Origin: an uncultured Butyricicoccus sp.
GTDB taxonomy: Bacteria > Bacillota > Clostridia > Oscillospirales > Butyricicoccaceae
Assembly (NCBI GenBank): GCA_900557315.1
Contig: USSI01000103.1
Coordinates: 1-5,889 of the forward strand
Direction of reading: 5' to 3'
DNA: 5,889 nt
The translations under genes were made by a program, and so were the position numbers. Positions 1 through 4,839 of this stretch are shown in pieces. Each line of letters starts with the position of its first letter. The stretch's first letter is position 1. The notes under the pieces were generated by a model. It saw nothing but the letters and a program-made list of their open reading frames with translations, had not been told where the DNA came from and made no database searches.

Positions 1-42
1 ATCCGCCACATGGACAAAGGTTTCAAGGTGTGGATTATACAT
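1..42 (-). CDS. LysR-family transcriptional regulator, N-terminus only (continues past the left edge)
   Basis: Reading the minus strand from an ATG at 42-40, the frame stays open to base 1 and gives MYNPHLETFVHVAD. This 14-residue stretch matches the usual opening of LysR-type regulators, where a Leu-Glu-Thr-Phe segment and a Val-Ala-Asp segment form the first helix before the winged helix-turn-helix. A good ribosome binding site, AGGAAGGG (59-52 on the minus strand), lies 9 nt before the ATG, and a promoter-like pair lies further upstream (111-139). LysR proteins are DNA-binding activators or repressors that usually bind a small effector and often control a divergently transcribed neighbour. 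Whether this one controls the thiamine operon cannot be told: the effector domain is outside the window and the operon already has a riboswitch. The family call rests on 14 residues plus start context, so it is likely but not certain. Confidence 0.72.
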   Translation of the reverse strand, partial: MYNPHLETFVHVAD

Positions 43-51
43 ATGCCGCCG

Positions 52-59
52 CCCTTCCT
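52..59 (-). promoter_or_regulatory. Ribosome binding site of the LysR-type gene
   Basis: AGGAAGGG on the minus strand lies 9 nt before the ATG at 42-40. It supports that ATG as the true start of the regulator. Confidence 0.6.
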
Positions 60-110
60 GTTTTGGGATATGATGTGCTGCAAAGCTGCAGATAGTGCAC
101 CGCAAATATT

Positions 111-139
111 ATTATAATGACTTTTTCGCTTTATTGCAA
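111..139 (-). promoter_or_regulatory. Predicted sigma-A-type promoter for the divergent LysR-type gene
   Basis: On the minus strand a -35-like TTGCAA (139-134; four of six consensus bases) is followed, after a 17-nt spacer, by a perfect TATAAT -10 box (116-111). Transcription would start near 104, leaving a leader of about 60 nt before the ATG at 42. The -10 box sits in a self-complementary ATTATAAT, so a TATAAT also reads on the + strand at 113-118, but that copy lacks a recognisable -35. Confidence 0.5.
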
Positions 140-188
140 GAAAACACAGGGAAATGGCGGGGAAGCGGGCAGAAGAGCAAGATCGTTC

Positions 189-217
189 TTGACAAATCTC
201 TGACAAAATGCTACTCT
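189..217 (+). promoter_or_regulatory. Predicted promoter of the thiamine operon
   Basis: A perfect -35 box, TTGACA, lies at 189-194. At the standard 17-nt spacing the -10 would be TACTCT (212-217), a poor match. The better -10, TCTAAT (215-220, five of six bases), is 20 nt from the -35, which is unusually far. Either choice puts the start site close to or inside the aptamer's first strand at 222. The location fits a promoter serving the riboswitch leader, but the exact -10 is unresolved. Confidence 0.5.
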
Positions 218-221
218 AATA

Positions 222-310
222 TTTGCAAGGGAGCTTCTGTAAGAGGCTGAGAGGAGGTTTCATAACCTCGACCTTACCTGATTTGGATAATGCCAACGTA
301 GGGATGCGAA
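222..310 (+). ncRNA. TPP riboswitch aptamer (THI-box)
   Basis: All conserved parts of the thiamine pyrophosphate aptamer are present. P1 pairs TTTGCA (222-227) with TGCGAA (305-310). P2 is short, AGG (228-230) with CCT (272-274). P3 pairs 233-238 with 242-247. The CTGAGA core is at 247-252. An optional P3a hairpin pairs GAGGTT (254-259) with AACCTC (264-269). The strongly conserved ACCTGAT (276-282), GGATAATGCC (285-294) and CGTAGGGA (297-304) make up P4/P5, with P5 pairing TTGG (283-286) with CCAA (293-296). The CTGAGA side of such aptamers recognises the pyrimidine of TPP and the P4/P5 side its pyrophosphate. Every gene downstream is a thiamine salvage or uptake gene, which fits feedback control by TPP. 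Confidence 0.97.
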
Positions 311-323
311 ACAGACGTTATCG

Positions 324-338
324 CCGCATATTTTGCGG
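324..338 (+). other. Linker hairpin between aptamer and terminator
   Basis: CCGCA (324-328) can pair with TGCGG (334-338) around a 5-nt AT-rich loop. It is not followed by a U-run, so it is not itself a terminator. It may compact the loop of the proposed antiterminator (297-306 with 358-367) or mark a pause site. Its function is inferred only from position. Confidence 0.45.
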
Positions 339-355
339 GAAAAGCGCACACAAGG

Positions 356-383
356 GACATCCTGATGCAGGATGTCTTTTTTT
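356..383 (+). terminator. Intrinsic terminator, expression platform of the TPP riboswitch
   Basis: GACATCCTG (356-364) pairs perfectly with CAGGATGTC (368-376) around a 3-nt loop, and seven T residues follow (377-383). This is a textbook Rho-independent terminator placed between aptamer and thiD. With TPP bound, P1 and P4 are closed and the terminator should form, stopping transcription. Without TPP, bases 297-306 (P4/P1 3' strands) can pair with 358-367, which would destroy the terminator stem. Confidence 0.93.
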
Positions 384-409
384 GTATTCTTACATTTTAC
401 ATAACTTTT

Positions 410-416
410 GGAGGGG
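410..416 (+). promoter_or_regulatory. Ribosome binding site of thiD
   Basis: GGAGGGG lies 6 nt before the ATG at 423. This decides the start against an in-frame TTG at 408, which would lie before and overlap this site and add five residues that the family does not need. The site lies after the terminator, so control here acts on transcription rather than by hiding the ribosome site. Confidence 0.8.
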
Positions 417-422
417 TTTTAC

Positions 423-1214
423 ATGAAAAAGGTGCTCACCATTGCCGGTTCGGACTGTTCCGGCGGGGCGGGCGTGCAGGCCGACCTGAAAACCATGGCG
501 GCGCACGGTGTGTTCGGCATGAGCGTGATTGTGTCCGTGGTAGCGGAGAATACGGCGCGTGTGATCGACATTCAGGACATCAGCCCGAAGATGATCGAGG
601 AGCAGATCGACGCAGTGTTCGAGGATATCGTGCCGGATGCGGTCAAGATCGGCATGCTGTCCTCGCCCGCGTGCATGCAGGCGGTTGCCGGAAAACTGGC
701 ACAGTACAAGCCGCAGCACGTCGTGATTGATCCGGTGATGTTCGCCAAAAACGGCGACGCGCTGATGGACCCGGCGTCGGTCGGTACGCTGATCGAATGC
801 GTCCTGCCGCACGCTGAAATCCTGACGCCCAACATCCCGGAGGCGCAGTACCTTGCGGACATGCAGATCAGCACCCCGGAGGACATGGAGGAGGCAGCAC
901 GCCGTATCCATGCCAAGGGCTGCAAGAATGTGCTGGTCAAGGGCGGTAAAAACATGGCGGGCGCCGTGGACGTGCTGTACGACGGCACTACCTTCCGCCG
1001 CTACGAACTGGGGCAGATCAATACGCAGAACACACACGGAACAGGCTGCACGCTGTCGAGTGCGATTGCATCCAATCTGGCGCTTGGATATTCGATTGCG
1101 CAATCGGTGGAACGTGCCAAGGCCTATGTAACCGATGCGATCCGGCATGCGCCCGGCCTTGGGCATGGCTGCGGGCCGCTCAATCATTTCTGCCGTATTT
1201 TCCCTGAGGAGTGA
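423..1214 (+). CDS. thiD: Hydroxymethylpyrimidine (phosphate) kinase ThiD
   Basis: ThiD is a cytoplasmic ribokinase-fold enzyme that phosphorylates 4-amino-5-hydroxymethyl-2-methylpyrimidine twice, to HMP-P and then HMP-PP, the pyrimidine half of thiamine phosphate. The 263-residue product has the usual length. Visible motifs are the N-terminal [17 protein letters not shown] (about residues 8-24), VIDPVM (101-106), LTPNIPEA (134-141), VLVKGG (170-175), and the anion-hole/catalytic NTHGTGC (203-209) with the expected Cys209. The C-terminal [14 protein letters not shown] ending is also typical of ThiD. It is the first gene after the riboswitch, and its stop lies 6 nt before the chosen thiW ATG. 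In salvage it would act on HMP released by TenA. The fold is shared with pyridoxal kinases, but the motif set and operon make ThiD clear. Confidence 0.96.
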   Translation: MKKVLTIAGSDCSGGAGVQADLKTMAAHGVFGMSVIVSVVAENTARVIDIQDISPKMIEEQIDAVFEDIVPDAVKIGMLSSPACMQAVAGKLAQYKPQHVVIDPVMFAKNGDALMDPASVGTLIECVLPHAEILTPNIPEAQYLADMQISTPEDMEEAARRIHAKGCKNVLVKGGKNMAGAVDVLYDGTTFRRYELGQINTQNTHGTGCTLSSAIASNLALGYSIAQSVERAKAYVTDAIRHAPGLGHGCGPLNHFCRIFPEE

Positions 1215-1220
1215 GTGAAA

Positions 1221-1730
1221 ATGAAAAAATCATCCGTTCGTAAATTGACACTTGCAGGCCTGCTGGTGGCGGTCGCCGTTGTAGGCAGCCTGTTTTCCAT
1301 CCCGGTGCTCGGCTCCAAGTGCTCGCCCGTGCAGCATATGGTCAACGTGCTTGCTGCCGTCATGCTGGGGCCGTGGTATGCCTGCGGCATGGGCTTTGCC
1401 GCGGCGCTCATCCGCAACCTGCTCGGCTTGGGCAGCCTGCTTGCGTTCCCCGGCTCGATGATCGGCGCGCTGCTGTGCGGCCTGCTGTACAAACTGTGGC
1501 CCAAACTGCCGGTCGCGTATGTCGGTGAGGTGTTCGGCACTGGCATCCTGGGCGGTATGGCATCCTATCCGATTGCAGCTGTGCTGATGAACAATTCGGC
1601 TGCGGCGCTCTTTACCTTTGTGCCGTCCTTCCTGATTTCTACTGCTGTGGGCGCGGCGATCTCGGTGTTTGTACTGGCAGCGCTGGGGCGCACGCAGGTA
1701 TTCGGCCAGATGAAGGAGGCGCTCCGGTGA
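1221..1730 (+). CDS. thiW: ThiW, thiazole-specific S component of an ECF transporter
   Basis: ThiW is a small membrane protein, the substrate-capturing S component of an energy-coupling factor transporter, predicted to import hydroxyethylthiazole. The 169-residue product is mostly hydrophobic with about six membrane segments (roughly 9-30, 40-60, 60-72, 76-92, 99-122, 128-154). It carries family signatures: KCSPVQHMVNVLAAVMLGPW (33-52), RNLLG (65-69), LLAFPGSMIGALL (73-85) and GEVFGTGI (102-109). The ATG at 1221 has GAGGAG (1206-1211) 9 nt upstream, overlapping the end of thiD. A GTG at 1215 is an alternative but sits only 3 nt from that site. The next gene, thiM, uses the expected cargo. No ECF ATPase or T component is in the window, so ThiW would need a shared module encoded elsewhere. 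Substrate assignment comes from family and context. Confidence 0.93.
   Translation: MKKSSVRKLTLAGLLVAVAVVGSLFSIPVLGSKCSPVQHMVNVLAAVMLGPWYACGMGFAAALIRNLLGLGSLLAFPGSMIGALLCGLLYKLWPKLPVAYVGEVFGTGILGGMASYPIAAVLMNNSAAALFTFVPSFLISTAVGAAISVFVLAALGRTQVFGQMKEALR
1713..1719 (+). promoter_or_regulatory. Ribosome binding site of thiM inside thiW
   Basis: AAGGAGG lies 7 nt before the GTG at 1727. It is a near-perfect Shine-Dalgarno that fixes the GTG start and its 4-base GTGA overlap with the thiW stop. Confidence 0.85.
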
Positions 1731-2554
1731 CGGATGCGATCCTGAAAGCTGCGCAGAACACCGCTGATGCGGCGCCGCTCGTGCACTCGATTACCAACAA
1801 CGTGACCATAAACGACTGCGCGAACATCATCCTTGCCGCGGGCGGCACTGCCATCATGGCGCAGGACGAGCGTGAGGTCGAGGAAATCACGGCGCACAGC
1901 GACGCGCTTGTGCTCAACATGGGCGCATTGCGCGCACAGGAAGCCATGCTGCTCGCCGCGCGCGAGGCGAAACGGCTGGGGCACCCGGTCGTACTTGACC
2001 CGGTAGCCGCGGGCGCGAGCCGCCTGCGCAGTGAGATGTGCAGCCGCCTGCTGGCGGACGGGTTGGTTTCGGTGATCCGCGGCAACGCCTCGGAAATCCG
2101 CGCGCTCGCGGCAGGGGAGGAGCAGGCCTCCGGTGTGGAGGCGAATGCCATCGACCGCGTCACCGAGCAGAATTTAACCGAATCGACGGAGTGGCTGGCT
2201 GAATTCAGCCGGAAAACCGGCACGGTCGTCATGCTGACGGGCAAGATTGACCTGATTACCGATGGAAACCGTACCGCGGTGCTGCGCGGCGGCAGTGAAC
2301 TCATGAGCCGGATCACCGGCGCAGGGTGTATGCTGACTTCGCTGACAGCGGCGTACTGCGGCGCGAATCCAAATACATTATTTGAAGCCGTTGCAGCGGC
2401 GTCGGGGGTGATGAAAGTATGCGGAACATTGGCCGAGCGGCGTGTGCGTGAAGAGATGGAGGGCACCGCTTCCTTCCGTACGCGCCTGATTGATGCGGTC
2501 AGCCTGCTCACAGCGGAACAACTGGCTGAGGGGCTGCGCATCCAACTTCTTTAA
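1727..2554 (+). CDS. thiM: Hydroxyethylthiazole kinase ThiM
   Basis: ThiM is a cytoplasmic ribokinase-fold kinase that phosphorylates 4-methyl-5-(2-hydroxyethyl)thiazole, giving the thiazole phosphate used by thiamine phosphate synthase. The 275-residue product has the usual length. Visible motifs are PLVHSITNNVTIND (17-30, substrate pocket), AIMAQDEREVEE (42-53), NMGAL (64-68), VVLDPVAAGAS (88-98), VIRGNASEI (116-124), TGKIDLITDG (171-180) and the catalytic ITGAGCMLTSL (196-206) with Cys201. It begins at a GTG overlapping the thiW stop (GTGA), which suggests translational coupling between thiazole uptake and thiazole phosphorylation. Nothing looks broken. It could only be confused with other ribokinase-like enzymes, and the motifs exclude that. 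Confidence 0.97.
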   Translation: MTDAILKAAQNTADAAPLVHSITNNVTINDCANIILAAGGTAIMAQDEREVEEITAHSDALVLNMGALRAQEAMLLAAREAKRLGHPVVLDPVAAGASRLRSEMCSRLLADGLVSVIRGNASEIRALAAGEEQASGVEANAIDRVTEQNLTESTEWLAEFSRKTGTVVMLTGKIDLITDGNRTAVLRGGSELMSRITGAGCMLTSLTAAYCGANPNTLFEAVAAASGVMKVCGTLAERRVREEMEGTASFRTRLIDAVSLLTAEQLAEGLRIQLL

Positions 2555-2573
2555 AAGCAACAACCAACAAGTG

Positions 2574-2594
2574 CTGCCGGCCGCAGGCCGTCAG
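2574..2594 (+). other. Hairpin in the thiM-tenA gap
   Basis: The core CGGCC-GCA-GGCCG (2578-2590) is flanked by CTG (2574-2576) and CAG (2592-2594), giving an 8-pair stem with one C-T mismatch. No T-run follows, so it is not a classical terminator. It lies in the longest gap of the operon (2555-2622) and could stabilise or partition the transcript. The function is unproven. Confidence 0.45.
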
Positions 2595-2610
2595 TCAAAC
2601 CGATTTCATT

Positions 2611-2615
2611 GGGGG
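2611..2615 (+). promoter_or_regulatory. Unusual ribosome binding site of tenA (GGGGG before TTG)
   Basis: GGGGG lies 7 nt before the TTG at 2623. No in-frame ATG or GTG occurs between the site and the conserved TenA N-terminus, so this weak TTG start is the best supported one. Confidence 0.55.
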
Positions 2616-2622
2616 TACCACC

Positions 2623-3294
2623 TTGAAAAACAATCAAACGACCGAGCGACTGCTCGCCGCGTCCCGCACGATCTGGGAGGGCTATCTGGCCCATCCCTTT
2701 GTGCAGGGCATTGCGGACGGCAGCCTTGCTGTAGACAAATTCCGTTTCTATTTATTGCAGGATTACCTGTATCTGTTCGACTATGCCAAGGTATTTGCGC
2801 AGGGTGTGGTCAAGTCACGTGAGCCGGAGGTGATGCGGACGTTTGCCGGGTATGTGGAAAGCATCCTTGGCGGCGAAATGAATGTCCACCGCGGCTATAT
2901 GAAGCGCCTGGGCATCACCGAGGAGCAGGCGGAGACGGTCAAGCCGTCGCTGAGCAACCTGTCCTACACCGCGTATATGCGCGCGGTGGCGGCAGAGGAA
3001 GGCCCGGCGGAGATCATGGCGGCCGTACTGTCCTGCGCGCTCAGCTATGAGTACATCGCCAAGTGGATCGTCGCCAACTATCCGGACGCAGAAAAGCACG
3101 AGTTTTACGGCGAATGGGTGCAAAGCTACGCCAGCGAGGGGTATGCGGAGGAAAACGTGCGTCTGACGGCGCTGATGGAGAAGCTCGCTGAGGGCTACTC
3201 CGAGCAGCAGCTCCAGCATCTGACCGACATCTTCGTGGACTGCTCGCGCTATGAGGCGATGTTCTGGGACATGGCATGGCACGGGGCGATGTGA
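2623..3294 (+). CDS. tenA: Aminopyrimidine aminohydrolase TenA (thiaminase II)
   Basis: TenA is a cytoplasmic all-helical enzyme that hydrolyses aminomethylpyrimidine, a thiamine breakdown product, to HMP, and can also cleave thiamine. The 223-residue product has the family length. It shows HPFVQGIADGSL (24-35), LLQDYLYLFDYAKV (44-57) with Asp47, SYTAYM (114-119), the catalytic Cys138 in AAVLSCALSYEY (133-144), Tyr169 in QSYASEGY, and SRYEAMFWDMAW (208-219) with Glu211. These correspond to the active-site Asp, Cys, Tyr and Glu known in Bacillus subtilis TenA, so it belongs to the cysteine-containing active class. The protein ends shortly after the final motif and lacks the short tail of B. 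subtilis TenA. It follows a 68-nt gap with a weak TTG start, while its stop overlaps the thiZ GTG. Its place before a pyrimidine-type importer fits salvage of imported base-degraded thiamine. Confidence 0.95.
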   Translation: MKNNQTTERLLAASRTIWEGYLAHPFVQGIADGSLAVDKFRFYLLQDYLYLFDYAKVFAQGVVKSREPEVMRTFAGYVESILGGEMNVHRGYMKRLGITEEQAETVKPSLSNLSYTAYMRAVAAEEGPAEIMAAVLSCALSYEYIAKWIVANYPDAEKHEFYGEWVQSYASEGYAEENVRLTALMEKLAEGYSEQQLQHLTDIFVDCSRYEAMFWDMAWHGAM

Positions 3295-4052
3295 GCATGC
3301 TCGAGTTCCAAAATGTCGTTTTCCAGTACGACAGCGAGGATTTCAACATCATTGACGGGCTGTCCTTCCACATCGACAAGGGCGAGTTCGTGTCGGTGAT
3401 CGGGCCGTCCGGCTGCGGCAAATCCACGATTTTCCGCCTGGTAAACCAGCTTCTGCCGCGTAAGAGCGGAGAAATACTGGTCGGCGGCGAGCGGATTGAT
3501 GGGCGCCGCGGCTACTGCGGCTATATGCCCCAGCGCGACCTGCTGTTTCCCTGGCGAACCGTGGCGGGCAACCTGTGCCTGCCCATGGAGATCCGCGGCG
3601 GCATCAGCCGCGAGGAGATGGACAGGCGCACCGCGGAGACGCTCGAGCACGTCGGCCTTGCCGGCTGGGGGGATAAACAGCCGGACGAGCTGTCCGGCGG
3701 CATGCGCCAGCGCGCAGCGTTCGCGCGCACGCTGCTGACCGGCTCCGAGCTGCTGCTGCTGGACGAGCCGTTTTCCGCGCTCGACTTTTTGACGCGCATC
3801 ACCATGCAGGAATGGCTGCTCGACCAGTGGGAGAGCGACCACAAGACCGTGCTGTTCATCACGCACGATGTGGAGGAAGCAATCTTCCTGTCAAACCGCG
3901 TGCTGGTCGTGGAGGAAACGCCGATCCAGCGGCTGGTCTCGTTTGAGGTGCCTGCGCCTTATCCGCGTACGCGCGCCTGCCTGACCGAGCCGAAAATGCT
4001 TGCCTTGCGCGAGCAGCTGATCGACCTGCTGCGGCGGGAGGGGACGGCATGA
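3291..4052 (+). CDS. thiZ: ABC transporter ATP-binding protein ThiZ (pyrimidine precursor import)
   Basis: This is the cytoplasmic ATPase powering the ThiXYZ importer. With the GTG start it is 253 residues and shows every ABC element: Walker A GPSGCGKST (38-46), Q-loop YMPQRDLLFPW (78-88, Gln81), signature LSGGM (134-138), Walker B LLLLDEP (154-160, Asp158 and Glu159) followed by the D-loop SALD, and switch His192 in THD. The sequence type is that of the nitrate/sulfonate/taurine (SsuB/TauB) subfamily, to which ThiZ belongs. The start is uncertain: GTG 3291 overlaps the tenA stop as GTGA, ATG 3297 begins the conserved MLEFQNVVF, and ATG 3276 would overlap tenA by 19 bases. All are in frame and differ by at most seven residues. 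The gene end overlaps thiX (ATGA). The thiamine role comes from the operon, since the ATPase alone cannot reveal the substrate. Confidence 0.9.
   Translation: MSMLEFQNVVFQYDSEDFNIIDGLSFHIDKGEFVSVIGPSGCGKSTIFRLVNQLLPRKSGEILVGGERIDGRRGYCGYMPQRDLLFPWRTVAGNLCLPMEIRGGISREEMDRRTAETLEHVGLAGWGDKQPDELSGGMRQRAAFARTLLTGSELLLLDEPFSALDFLTRITMQEWLLDQWESDHKTVLFITHDVEEAIFLSNRVLVVEETPIQRLVSFEVPAPYPRTRACLTEPKMLALREQLIDLLRREGTA
4037..4043 (+). promoter_or_regulatory. Ribosome binding site of thiX inside thiZ
   Basis: GGAGGGG lies 5 nt before the ATG at 4049. It fixes the permease start and the ATGA stop/start overlap. Confidence 0.75.
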
Positions 4053-4798
4053 AAAAGAACGCCAACCTGCCCGCGTTGCTCTTCCTGTTTGTCCTGCTTA
4101 TTTTCTGGCAGGCGGGCGCGATGGGCATGAACGCGGCTTACATCCTGCCGTCTCCCACGCAGATTCTGGTGCGTATGTGGGAACTGCGCGGCCCGCTGCT
4201 GACCGCCCATCTGCCTGCGACGCTGCTGTGCACGGGCATTGGCCTTGGCATCTCGATTGTGCTCGGCCTGCTGCTGGCGGTCTTGATGGACGCCAGCCCC
4301 GCGGCGGAAAAGATGCTGTATCCGCTTATCGTTGCGTCACAGACCATCCCGACGACCGCGCTCGCACCGCTGTTTGTGCTGTGGTTCGGCTACACGATCT
4401 GGAGCAAGGTGCTCGTGACCGTGCTCATCACCTTTTTCCCTATCGCCATCACGGTGTTCGACGGGTTCCGCTCGGCGAAAACCGATATGATTGATATGCT
4501 CAAAACCTTTGGTGCAGGGAAGAAGGACATCTTCCTGAAGCTCAAGCTGCCCGCGGCACTGCCGTACTTTTTCTCAGCCATCAAAATGGCGATCCCGCTG
4601 TCCATCATCGGCGCGGCGATCGGAGAATGGCTGGGCGCGCAGGCGGGGCTGGGCTACTTCAGCCGCCGTATGATGACCCAGCTGGACGGAGCAGGCGTAT
4701 TTGCGCCCATCGTGCTGCTGAGTGTGGTTGCGATGCTTGCGGTTGCGGTCGTGTCATGGATCGAGAAAAAGGTTGTCACCTGGCGCGGCAGTTTATAA
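4049..4798 (+). CDS. thiX: ABC transporter permease ThiX (pyrimidine precursor import)
   Basis: ThiX is the membrane-spanning subunit of the ThiXYZ importer, probably working as a homodimer because only one permease gene is present. The 249-residue protein has about six hydrophobic segments (roughly 8-26, 58-80, 95-114, 119-138, 178-196 and 218-237). The cytoplasmic coupling loop, the EAA-like motif, is seen at about 147-168 as DMLKTFGAGKKDIFLKLKLP, with the conserved Gly at 155 and the closing Leu-Pro at 167-168. The segment ILPSPTQI (32-39) before the second membrane helix is typical of SsuC/TauC/ThiX-type permeases. The start is set by GGAGGGG 5 nt upstream and overlaps the thiZ stop. Substrate assignment comes from the neighbours: the family also includes sulfonate and nitrate transporters, but the riboswitch and ThiY point to thiamine pyrimidine. 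Confidence 0.9.
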   Translation: MKKNANLPALLFLFVLLIFWQAGAMGMNAAYILPSPTQILVRMWELRGPLLTAHLPATLLCTGIGLGISIVLGLLLAVLMDASPAAEKMLYPLIVASQTIPTTALAPLFVLWFGYTIWSKVLVTVLITFFPIAITVFDGFRSAKTDMIDMLKTFGAGKKDIFLKLKLPAALPYFFSAIKMAIPLSIIGAAIGEWLGAQAGLGYFSRRMMTQLDGAGVFAPIVLLSVVAMLAVAVVSWIEKKVVTWRGSL

Positions 4799-4821
4799 GG
4801 CAATACCATTTTTACAAATAG

Positions 4822-4832
4822 AAAGGAACGGA
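4822..4832 (+). promoter_or_regulatory. Ribosome binding region of thiY
   Basis: AAAGGAACGGA contains two possible sites: AAAGGA, 12 nt before the ATG at 4840, and GGA at 4830-4832, 7 nt before it. The following ATG starts a clear lipoprotein signal peptide, which confirms the start. Confidence 0.5.
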
Positions 4833-4839
4833 ATCATAG

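Larger units (their letters stand above)
43..422. other. Divergent regulatory intergenic region (380 nt, no gene)
   Basis: This is the only gene-free stretch over 300 bases. It separates the minus-strand LysR start from thiD and is more AT-rich than the flanking genes. It holds predicted promoters in both directions, the TPP aptamer, a linker hairpin and an intrinsic terminator, each listed separately. Between the two promoters (about 140-188) I see only a purine-rich stretch and the inverted repeat CAAGA-TCGT-TCTTG at 178-191. Open frames here are short and cross the folded RNA, so I do not call them genes. Confidence 0.85.

Noticed and set aside
113..118. Perfect + strand TATAAT as the operon -10 box
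   Set aside because: No recognisable -35 lies 16-19 nt upstream. The same self-complementary bases fit a minus-strand promoter much better.
223..426. Short + strand open frame starting TTG at 223
   Set aside because: It runs through the TPP aptamer and terminator, has no ribosome site, and its bases are explained by the RNA fold.
390..1187. Long minus-strand open frame opposite thiD (265 codons)
   Set aside because: It lies fully antisense to a clear thiD, its product is rich in Arg and His as expected from GC-biased shadow frames, and no family motif is visible.
1639..2541. Long minus-strand open frame opposite thiM (300 codons)
   Set aside because: It is antisense to a well-supported thiM, with a Ser/Arg/Ala-rich product of low complexity. 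It looks like a codon-bias shadow.
2611..2622. GGTACC-containing stretch resembling part of a T-box antiterminator
   Set aside because: No stem I specifier, no T-box core and no following terminator are present. The bases are better explained as the tenA ribosome site.
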